Positions 50,533-62,245 of a DNA stretch of 64,000 bases are shown piece by piece. The position numbers were made by a program, and so were the translations under genes. The notes beneath the pieces were generated by a model. That model searched no databases and had not been told where the DNA came from. It was given only the letters and a program-made list of their open reading frames with translations. Position 1 is the first letter of the stretch; each line of letters opens with the position of its first letter. The stretch is taken from positions 6,974,001 to 7,038,000 of the forward strand of contig JACJDG010000003.1 in NCBI GenBank assembly GCA_016432725.1, in the 5' to 3' direction. Origin of the DNA: Streptomyces sp. DHE7-1. GTDB lineage: Bacteria; Actinomycetota; Actinomycetes; Streptomycetales; Streptomycetaceae.

Positions 50533-51942
50533 TCAGGAGGGGCGAGCGGACTGCACCGGGAGCTCGCCGGGACCGGGTGCGCGATCCCGCAACGCGACGA
50601 CCACCGACGCAACGGCGCCGCAGGAGAGGACCGCCGCGAAACCGATCATCGCGGTCTGCACGGCGAAGTGCCGCAGGGCGATGCTGAACAGGACGGAGGG
50701 CAGGCCCATTCCCAGGTACGCGACGACGAAGAACACGGCGAGGACCCCCGCGCGTGAGGCGGGCTCGGCCACCGAACCGGCACGTTCGACGCCTCCCTTG
50801 AACAGCAGCCCGGAGCCGGCTCCCGACAGGGACACGGCGACCAGGTAGAGCCAGAGCGCCGGGTGGTAGAGGGCGACGGCGCACAGGACCAGGCCGACCG
50901 GGAAGGCCACCGCCCCCACGGCCAGGAGCCGGGCCAGAGGGAGGCGGCCCAGCACCAGCTGGGCGGCCGCCGCGGAACCGAACATGAGGAAGGCGGCCAG
51001 GCCGACCACGAGGTGCGAGTCGGTGTGCAGGGTGCCGTGGAGCACGCTCGCCCCGAGGGAGGAGATCAGGCCGAGGATCGCGAAGGCGAAGGCGCCCAGC
51101 GCGCCGGCCGCGCCGAACGCCCGCCGGCCGCCGGGGCGCAGGACGAACCTGCTGGGCGGCTGGGCCGCGGGCAACTCCAGGTCCACGGTCTCCGGGGTGC
51201 ACAGCACCAGGGCCAGACACACCGCCATGGCGAGCGTGAAGATCGCCTGGGTGGTGATCAGGGGCGTGGGAAGCCACTCGGCGGCGGCTCCGGCGACCAG
51301 GGGCCCCGAAGCCAGGCCGCCGAGGTTGGCGGCGGTGGCCACGATGCCGGGCAGCGCCGAACCCGTTCGGTCCGGACGGGCCTCGTGGTGGAGGTCGTGC
51401 AGGTACGTCGTCGCGGTCGAGGCCATCAGCCCGAGTCCGGCACCGTTCAGGATCCTGCCCGCGATCAGCCCCGGCAGGTCCCGCCACACGATCAGGACGA
51501 CCGACGCGACGATGCCGACCAGCAGCGCCGGGACGATGATGCGCCGCCGGCCGAGCCGGTCCGACAGGTGTCCCAGCCCTAGAAAGGCGGCCGCTGCGCC
51601 CACGACCATCGAGGCGTACGCCACCGTGACCGTGGTCGCGCCGAAGTGGTCCCGGGCCTCGTACAGCGGCCACAGCGGAGTCGGCGCGGTACCGAAGGCC
51701 ATCAGCACGGTGAAGGCCACCGCCACGATCCAGAAGCCGGTCGCGTGCGAGGCACGGCGCCGGGCGGGGACGCGGGGCGGCAGCTCGGCGGGAGCGGGTG
51801 CTGGTATCCGGTGGCTCGGGTCGCCGGGAACCTCGGTTGCGGGACGGCTCAGCGGCGTCGGAACGGCAGGCAGGGGTACCCCTCCTCGGGTGGAAATGGG
51901 ATGGCGCTTTCCATCCTCCTCACCAGCCAGGATCAGTGCCAA
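50533..51942 (-). CDS. MFS transporter
   Basis: The major facilitator protein has twelve membrane helices: GFWIVAVAFTVLMAFGTAP begins helix 1, the loop 2-3 signature GHLSDRLGRRRIIVPALLVG is clear, and the second half begins near residue 260 (AGALGAFAFAILGLISSLG). Substrate is unknown; a drug or metabolite exporter is likely. The start is uncertain. The open frame reaches a TTG at 51942 without a ribosome site. If one G is missing in the run near 51886, ATG 51914 would read MESAIPFPPEEGVPLPAVPT and is more attractive. Confidence 0.8.
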   Translation of the reverse strand: MALILAGEEDGKRHPISTRGGVPLPAVPTPLSRPATEVPGDPSHRIPAPAPAELPPRVPARRRASHATGFWIVAVAFTVLMAFGTAPTPLWPLYEARDHFGATTVTVAYASMVVGAAAAFLGLGHLSDRLGRRRIIVPALLVGIVASVVLIVWRDLPGLIAGRILNGAGLGLMASTATTYLHDLHHEARPDRTGSALPGIVATAANLGGLASGPLVAGAAAEWLPTPLITTQAIFTLAMAVCLALVLCTPETVDLELPAAQPPSRFVLRPGGRRAFGAAGALGAFAFAILGLISSLGASVLHGTLHTDSHLVVGLAAFLMFGSAAAAQLVLGRLPLARLLAVGAVAFPVGLVLCAVALYHPALWLYLVAVSLSGAGSGLLFKGGVERAGSVAEPASRAGVLAVFFVVAYLGMGLPSVLFSIALRHFAVQTAMIGFAAVLSCGAVASVVVALRDRAPGPGELPVQSARPS

Positions 51943-51951
51943 CGAATGTTT

Positions 51952-51987
51952 TTGCTGGGTGCGAGCAATTCAAGTGATACTTCTCGG
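51952..51987 (+). promoter_or_regulatory. Probable promoter for a leaderless LysR mRNA
   Basis: TTGCTG (51952-51957) and GATACT (51976-51981) form a weak -35/-10 pair with an 18-bp spacer. A symmetric AAGT-GAT-ACTT element (51972-51982) overlaps the -10 and may be an autoregulatory LysR contact. Transcription would begin near 51988, the GTG start itself, which has no ribosome site. Confidence 0.35.
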
Positions 51988-52878
51988 GTGGAGCTACGTC
52001 AGCTGGAGCACTTCATCGCGGTCGCCGAGGAGTTGAGTTTCACGCGTGCCGCCCGCCGGCTGCACGTGGTGCAGTCCGGGGTCTCCGCCGCGATCCGCTC
52101 TCTGGAGCGCGAGCTCGGCTGCGCGCTGTTCGAGCGCACTTCGCAGCAGGTCCGGCTCACCGGGGCGGGCGCCGCGTTGCTGCCGGAGGCCCGGGCCACC
52201 ATGAACGCCGCCCAGGCCGCCCAGGACGCCGTGCGCGCCGCACAGGACACGCTGCGCGGCACGGTGAACGTGGGCGCCATGGCCTCGGTCGAGGTGGTGG
52301 ACCTGCCTGCGCTCCTCGGGCAGCTGCACGCGCGGCACCCGGCGATCGACGTCCGGCTGCGGCTGGCGACGGCCGGCTCGGCGGGACTGGCGCACGCGCT
52401 GCTCAGCGGGGACCTAGACGTGGCCTTCCTGTCGCTGCCCGAACGCAAGCCCGCCGGGATCGACGCACGGGAGCTGGCCACCGTGCCGCTCGTCCTGGTG
52501 GTGAGCACCGCCCATCCGCTCGCGCAGCGGGGGAGCGTAGCTCTTGCGGACCTCGCGGGGGAGCCCTTCGTGGACTTCCCGCCGGGCTACGGCAACCGCG
52601 AGGTGGTCGACCGGGCGTTCGCGGCGGAGGGTGTCGTACGCCGGGTGGCACTGGAAGTGCCCGACATCGACATGGGGGCGGCTCTGGTCCGGCACGGTCT
52701 GGGCATCGCCTTTCTGCCCGCCTTCGCCGTTGTCCGCACCCCCGGCCTGCACGTCCTGGACGTCCGGGACGTCACGCTCCGCTGGAGCATGCATCTCGGC
52801 ACGTCGTCGACCCGGCGGCCCAGCTCGGCTCTGCGGGCGCTGCTCGAGCTGGTCGACCTGCACGTCATCGCCCTGTGA
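51988..52878 (+). CDS. LysR-family regulator of the MFS-reductase pair
   Basis: The 296-residue intact regulator has N-terminal helix-turn-helix LRQLEHFIAVAEELSFTRAA followed by RRLHVVQSGVSAAIRSLERE, then a type 2 periplasmic-binding effector domain (VNVGAMASVEVVDLPALLGQ, LDVAFLSLPERKPAG, GLGIAFLPAFAVV). It diverges from the MFS gene with only 45 bp between the open frames, the usual layout for a regulator and its target. GTG 51988 is chosen because residues upstream are not LysR-like. Confidence 0.87.
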   Translation: MELRQLEHFIAVAEELSFTRAARRLHVVQSGVSAAIRSLERELGCALFERTSQQVRLTGAGAALLPEARATMNAAQAAQDAVRAAQDTLRGTVNVGAMASVEVVDLPALLGQLHARHPAIDVRLRLATAGSAGLAHALLSGDLDVAFLSLPERKPAGIDARELATVPLVLVVSTAHPLAQRGSVALADLAGEPFVDFPPGYGNREVVDRAFAAEGVVRRVALEVPDIDMGAALVRHGLGIAFLPAFAVVRTPGLHVLDVRDVTLRWSMHLGTSSTRRPSSALRALLELVDLHVIAL

Positions 52879-52963
52879 CGCCCGGGCCGGGGCACGGACC
52901 TCACCCCGTCGGTGATGTCCGGCTCCTGCGTTGGCATTGCCTCCAGGAGTCCCCAGTGAGGCA

Positions 52964-54745
52964 TCAGCCCGGTCCGCCCAGCACGATCTTCCACACTCGC
53001 GTCGCCACCTGGAGGTTCAGACGGTCCTCGACGTTCGCGAGGTCCTGGCCGCTGATGTCGCGGATGCGTTGGAGCCGATAGCGCAGCGTGCTGCGGTGGA
53101 TCGCGAGGGAGTCGGCGGTCTCGTCGTAGTTGCCGCCGCAGTCGAAATACCGGGACAGGGTCTCCACCATGGCGGCGTGGTGCCGGGAATCGTAGTCGAT
53201 GAGCTGCCCGAGCCACTCGTGGACGAACGTCTCCAGTTCCTGGTAATCGTTGCCGGGTCCCAGGATGCGGTAGAGGCCGAGCTCGTCGAAGAACGTCGTG
53301 CCGTAGCGCTCGCGGGAGTGGCGGCGCACGTCCAGGGCCCGCTGCGCCTCCTGGTAGTGGTGGGGGATGTCGGTCAGCGAGTCGGATGGCGCGCTCACCC
53401 CGATCGTCCCGGACCTTGTTCCGGTCTCCCGGGCGAGCGCCTCGTACAGCGCGCGGGCGTGCGGCCTGTCGTCGGCGACCAGGACGACGTGGTCGGAGCG
53501 TAGGGTCAGCAGCGAGCGCATGCCCACGGCAGACGCGGCCCGCCCCACAGCCTGTGCGAAGGAATCGTCGGCGGGCCGGTTCGACCACTGGACCACGACG
53601 ACGTAGTGGCTGCGGTGCAGGTCGTGTCCGACTGCCTCGGACCGGGCGTAGGCGCTCGCCTCGTCCGTCCCCGCCAGGAGGTCGTCGACCAGCCCACGAT
53701 GCAGTCTCAGCTCCACTTCGGCCAGATCGCGAAGGTGCGTCATTTCCAGCGCGAGCGACGCGGCGGCGTTTTCCAGCGCGAGCACGGTGTGCTCGTCGGC
53801 CTCGTCCCGGGCATCGACCAGGGCCAGCACGCCCAGGATCTCGCCGTGCGGGCGGATCAAAGTGAGCAGCCGGTCCTTCATCCGTACCGGCCCGGCCCGA
53901 CGGGCGACGGCGTGCAGCATTTCGTCCCGGCGCACGGGGTCCGGTTCGGGATAGGGGAAGGGGCGGCCGGGACCGGTCCAGGACCGCAGCCGGCCGAAGC
54001 GGTCCTCAACCAGCGCGGGAAGTCCCGTGAGCCCGTGCAGTGCGCGGGTGACAGCTTCCTCGCCGCCACCCGAGGCGGCGACGTCGGCCATGAGAGCGTG
54101 AACGGCTCGCTCGTAGCCCAGCTCGGCCACCACAGAGACCAGCTTCCGCTGGAGGGCTGTGCGTTCCTCCCGCAGCCGGTGCACCGCCAGCGCCTCCTCG
54201 CGTCGGCGGCGGTGTGCGAAGGCGACTGACAGTGCAGCAGCGGTGTGCCGGACGAGCATGGCGAGCAGGGACCGCTCGACCTTGGTGGGCCGGGAGCGAG
54301 ACGTGACCACGAGGTAGCCGTGGAGTACTCCATGTTCGCGCAGCCCCAGGGCCTGGCCCCAGGGCCTGCCGGTTACGGTCACGTCGCCGTCCCGCCCGTC
54401 CAGCTCCCGCACCCTCCGGCCCACGGCCAGGGCGTGCGTTCGCCCGTTCTGCGGGCTGGGGACGAGGTCGCCGCCCACGTTGAGGTATCCGGCCTCGGCG
54501 CTGTACGGCCCCGCGGCGGCTATGTGATCCATGGCCAGGCGCAGGATCTCGTCCTCGTCCGGAGCGTCGAACTGGGCGCGGGAGAGCGCGATCATTTCGT
54601 GGAGGGCACGGGTGGCTGGGCTGCGAGCGGTCAGGCGGGGCCGCCTCGGCGCGGCCGTGGGGTGCCGCCGGGCGCCGCCCCGCGCAAGGCCGCCCTTCCG
54701 GTCGGAGTAGCGGAGGTGCGGGCTGTGCGCCCGGCTGCCGGCCAT
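52964..54745 (-). CDS. PucR/CdaR-type transcriptional regulator with GAF-like domain
   Basis: The 593-residue protein has a basic N-terminus and a GAF-like sensory region around 45-180 (EMIALSRAQFDAPDEDEILR, VLHGYLVVTSRSRPTKVERS). A second sensory stretch follows around 215-340, then the PucR diguanylate-cyclase-like region (HYVVVVQWSNRPADD). The C-terminal HTH_30 domain is YFDCGGNYDETADSLAIHRS followed by TLRYRLQRIRDISG. Such proteins regulate catabolic or stress genes. It lies divergent from the chaperone operon, 278 bp away, and may control it. Frame intact. Confidence 0.85.
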   Translation of the reverse strand: MAGSRAHSPHLRYSDRKGGLARGGARRHPTAAPRRPRLTARSPATRALHEMIALSRAQFDAPDEDEILRLAMDHIAAAGPYSAEAGYLNVGGDLVPSPQNGRTHALAVGRRVRELDGRDGDVTVTGRPWGQALGLREHGVLHGYLVVTSRSRPTKVERSLLAMLVRHTAAALSVAFAHRRRREEALAVHRLREERTALQRKLVSVVAELGYERAVHALMADVAASGGGEEAVTRALHGLTGLPALVEDRFGRLRSWTGPGRPFPYPEPDPVRRDEMLHAVARRAGPVRMKDRLLTLIRPHGEILGVLALVDARDEADEHTVLALENAAASLALEMTHLRDLAEVELRLHRGLVDDLLAGTDEASAYARSEAVGHDLHRSHYVVVVQWSNRPADDSFAQAVGRAASAVGMRSLLTLRSDHVVLVADDRPHARALYEALARETGTRSGTIGVSAPSDSLTDIPHHYQEAQRALDVRRHSRERYGTTFFDELGLYRILGPGNDYQELETFVHEWLGQLIDYDSRHHAAMVETLSRYFDCGGNYDETADSLAIHRSTLRYRLQRIRDISGQDLANVEDRLNLQVATRVWKIVLGGPG

Positions 54746-55023
54746 GGGATCACTCCGTCCCTCGGAGGTGAGCGGCTTTCGCGTACCCGGTCCCGGTTCG
54801 GCTCACCCGGGATGTGTGGGTTCTTTTTCTCGTACCCGTGGGGCGACCGGACCTGTGCGTTCCTGACTCGCCAGGCGCAGGCGTGGAGCCACCCGGTTCG
54901 TCACCCTGGGGAGTGCTCGAGATCCTGCGTGCGCACCGGTGGGAGACCGGCGGAGTCCCACCTCTGCCTGAACGAACGTGATCCGGAGAGTCGACGCAGG
55001 CGCCGCACCGGGAGGAGTTCCTC

Positions 55024-56924
<1,901 letters not shown>

Positions 56925-56932
56925 GGCGCGCC

Positions 56933-57541
56933 ATGCCCACCCACCCCCAGGAACCCGACCGGGCCGCGTCGGATCCGGGCGTAGGGGTCCCGGAAGGCGC
57001 CGGACCTCCTCTTCGCGAGGATTTGCCCCAACCGGCGCCGCCCCGGCCCCAAGCGGCGAACGGCGAACCGGGACCCGATGCCGCCGGCCCCGCGCCTGCC
57101 GAGGACGAGTACACGACCGCGATCCGGGAACTGGAGGACCGCTGGCGGCGCGCACTCGCCGACCTCGACAACCTTCGCAAGCGTCACGCCAGGGAACTGG
57201 AGCGCGAACGGGCGGTCGAGCGGTCCCGCACGGCGGCCGCCTTCCTGCCCGTCCTCGACAACCTCGAACTCGCCCTGACCCACGCGGGCGCCGATCCGGG
57301 CGCGATCGTGGAGGGTATCCGGGCCGTACGCGACCAGGCGGTGAACGTCCTCGAACTGCTCGGCTACCCGCGGCATGCGGAGACCGGCGTCGCCTTCGAC
57401 CCGGCCCGGCACGAGGTGGTCGGCGTCGTCCAGGACCCCGACGCCCCACCGGGCACCGTCGTCGAGGTGCTGCGCCCCGGCTACGGGGACGGCGAACGGC
57501 AGCTCAGGCCCGCCGCCGTGACGGTCGCGAAGCGGGAGTGA
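56933..57541 (+). CDS. grpE: GrpE nucleotide-exchange factor
   Basis: The 202-residue protein has a long Pro/Ala-rich disordered N-terminus (to about residue 58). A coiled coil follows (IRELEDRWRRALADLDNLRK, RHARELERERAVERSRTAAA), then the beta-rich head with LPVLDNLELALTHAG and HEVVGVVQDPDAPPGTVVEV. It exchanges nucleotide on DnaK. It starts eight bases after dnaK and ends six bases before dnaJ. It is divergent in sequence from typical housekeeping GrpE, fitting an accessory set. Confidence 0.88.
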   Translation: MPTHPQEPDRAASDPGVGVPEGAGPPLREDLPQPAPPRPQAANGEPGPDAAGPAPAEDEYTTAIRELEDRWRRALADLDNLRKRHARELERERAVERSRTAAAFLPVLDNLELALTHAGADPGAIVEGIRAVRDQAVNVLELLGYPRHAETGVAFDPARHEVVGVVQDPDAPPGTVVEVLRPGYGDGERQLRPAAVTVAKRE

Positions 57542-57547
57542 CCGGTC

Positions 57548-58500
57548 ATGGCACGGGACTTCTACGAGGTGCTGGGCGTGTCGCGGACGGCGAGCCAGGA
57601 CGAGATCCAGCAGGCATATCGCAAACTCGCCCGCAGGCACCACCCGGACGTCAACAAGGACCCCGGGGCGGAGGAGCGTTTCAAGGACCTCAACGAGGCA
57701 TACAGCGTCCTGTCCGATCCCAAGAGCCGGGCCCGCTACGACCGATTCGGCGAGGACTTCCGGAAGATCCCGGAGGACTTCGACGAACGGGTCGCGGCGG
57801 GAGCGGGCGGCGGCTTCCGCGGTCGGAGGACCGCAGGCGGGGCGGGCCTCGTGTCCGGTATGCCACCGGCTTCGGCGACGACTTCGGCGCGGAGGGCATC
57901 GACATCGAGGACCTGCTCGGCTCCATGTTCGGAGCCGGCGCCGCCCGAGGCGGCGTCCCCGGAGCGGACCAGGAGGCGGAACTGCCGCTCACCGTCGAGG
58001 AGGCGTACCGAGGCGGCCGTCGCACCGTCACACTCGCCGGCCCCACCGGGCAGCCGCGGCGTTACGAGGTCGACGTGCCGCCGGGCGTCACCGACGGGCA
58101 GCGCATCCGGCTGGCGGGTGAGGGTGGCCGGGGCAGTGGTGACGCCGCCGCGGGCGACCTGTACCTGCGGGTGCGTATCCAGCCCCACCCCCAGTTCCGG
58201 CTGGACGGCCGCGACGTGCACGTCCAGGTCCCGGTCACCCCCTGGGAGGCGGCCCTGGGTGCGACCGTGCCGGTGCCCACGCCCGGCGGCGGCACGGCGA
58301 AGGTCACGGTGCCCGCGGGCTCGTCCAGCGGCCGGCGGCTGCGGCTGCGTGGCGAGGGCATGCCGAACCCGAGGGGCGCGAACGGCGACCTGTACGCCGA
58401 ACTCCGCGTCATGGTGCCTCCCGCCCTCGGCGACCGGGAGCGCGAACTGTTCGAGGAGCTCGCCGCCACTTCCTCGTTCGACCCCAGGAGGACGCGATGA
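57548..58500 (+). CDS. dnaJ: CbpA-type J-protein without zinc finger
   Basis: The corrected product is 317 residues. J domain 1-70: FYEVLGVSRTASQDEIQQAY with the HPD motif at 32-34. A Gly-rich linker follows, then two C-terminal substrate-binding domains (LPLTVEEAYRGGRRTVTLAG, YEVDVPPGVTDGQRIRLAG, GDLYLRVRIQPHPQFRLDGR). No CxxCxGxG zinc repeats are present, so it is the CbpA class. It stimulates the partner DnaK. A deletion near 57848 breaks the frame between RRTAGGAGP and RVRYATGFGDDFG. Its stop overlaps the cbpM start. Confidence 0.88.
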
Positions 58501-58893
58501 ACGACCGACCCGCGGGAGCGGGGGCATCGGCCGGGCCGGCGTGGGCGGCCGTCCGGTACGAACGGGCGCCGACATCACCGCCTCGACGGCCGTCCGGTAC
58601 GCGCTCGTCCCCGTCCCCAGGCTCTCCCTGGCCGCCGTGGCCCTTCGCTCGGGCCTCCACCCCGATCTGATCCGCCGGTTCGTCGCCCTCGGCCTGGTCG
58701 AGGCCGAACGCGACTCCGCGGGACGACTGGTGTTCGACCCCACGGCCCCTGCGGTTCTCGCCCGTGTCCAGCGACTGCGCACCGGACTCTGCCTCAACTA
58801 CGCATCCATCGGCCTGGTGCTCGACCTGCTCGACCGCATCAGCCTGCTCGAAGCCGCCCTGCGCGGCCGCGGCACGAGGAGTGAAACACCCCC

Positions 58894-58903
<10 letters not shown>
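58497..58903 (+). CDS. cbpM: Chaperone modulator CbpM-like MerR-type protein
   Basis: The corrected product is about 135 residues. After a short Gly-rich N-terminus it reads ALVPVPRLSLAAVALRSGLH, PDLIRRFVALGLVEAERDSA, ARVQRLRTGLCLNYASIG and LVLDLLDRISLLEAAL, a degenerate MerR-like helix-turn-helix with a dimer helix. This is the CbpM pattern. CbpM binds the J domain of CbpA and restrains it, so its place right behind a CbpA-type gene fits. The frame shifts near 58529 in a G-run. Start (ATGA overlap) and end (overlapping clpB by ten bases) indicate coupled translation. An HspR-like DNA-binding role is an alternative. Confidence 0.72.
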
Positions 58904-61529
<2,626 letters not shown>

Positions 61530-61533
<4 letters not shown>

Positions 61534-61976
61534 GCACGATGCGGGCGACGACCGTCAGTTGTCCCCACTGCGGGCGCACCAACCGGGTGCCCGTGGCCGC
61601 GGACGGCCGCCCCAAGTGCGGCCACTGCAAGCAGCCCCTGCCGTGGATGGTGGACGCGGGCGACGACGACTTCGCCGAGGTCGCCGAGCGGGCCGACGTC
61701 CCCGTCGTGGTCGACCTGTGGGCCACCTGGTGCGGACCCTGCCGCATGGTCAGCCCCGCACTGGAGAAGGTCGCCACCGATCTCGCCGGCCGAATCAAGC
61801 TCGTCAAGGTCGACGTCGACAAGAACCCGCGACTGTCGCAGCGTTTCGAGGTCCAGGCCGTACCGACACTGCTGATCCTCGACCGGGGCGAGACGGTCGC
61901 CCGGCAGGCAGGGGCGGCGCCCGCCCCCGTCCTGCGCCAGTGGGTGGAACAGTCGATCACCGCCCGGAAAGGGTGA
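61530..61976 (+). CDS. Thioredoxin 2-type protein with N-terminal zinc ribbon
   Basis: The 148-residue protein has a zinc ribbon (CPHCGRTNR and CGHCKQPLPW) followed by a thioredoxin domain with active site WATWCGPCRMVS and cis-Pro region FEVQAVPTLLIL. This is the TrxC/Trx2 layout, a stress-linked disulfide reductase. Position between clpB and a thioredoxin-reductase-like gene suggests it keeps thiols reduced during refolding. Start overlaps the clpB stop by four bases. Confidence 0.92.
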
Positions 61977-61981
61977 TCCGG

Positions 61982-62245
61982 ATGACCCTGCACGCAGACC
62001 CCCACCTCGCTCTCGTCCGGCCGGTCCAGCCGCTGACCCCAGAAGGGTGTCAGGAGTGTCTGATGCTCGGCTCCCCATGGGTCCACCTGCGGCTCTGCCT
62101 GACCTGCGGGCACGTCGGCTGCTGCGACTCCTCGCCGAACAAGCACGCGCGCGGGCACGCAGCCGCCGTCGCCCATCCGATCGTGCAGTCGTTCCAGCCC
62201 GGCGAGGACTGGCGCTGGTGCTTCGTTCACGAGGCGTTCGTCTGA
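61982..62245 (+). CDS. UBP-type zinc-finger protein
   Basis: The 87-residue product is almost entirely a ZnF-UBP domain: EGCQECLMLGSPWVHLRLCL, then TCGHVGCCDSSPNKHARGHA and HPIVQSFQPGEDWRWCFVHE, with the ordered Cys and His ligands. In eukaryotes this fold binds the free C-terminus of ubiquitin; bacterial copies are common in actinobacteria and their ligand is unknown. It starts five bases after the thioredoxin gene and its stop overlaps the next start (TGATG), so all three are coupled. Confidence 0.87.
   Translation: MTLHADPHLALVRPVQPLTPEGCQECLMLGSPWVHLRLCLTCGHVGCCDSSPNKHARGHAAAVAHPIVQSFQPGEDWRWCFVHEAFV

Noticed and set aside
54897..54930. GAGTGCT half-site upstream of dnaK suggesting a CIRCE (HrcA) element
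   Set aside because: The matching AGCACTC half nine bases away is missing, and no HspR-type HAIR repeat is present either.
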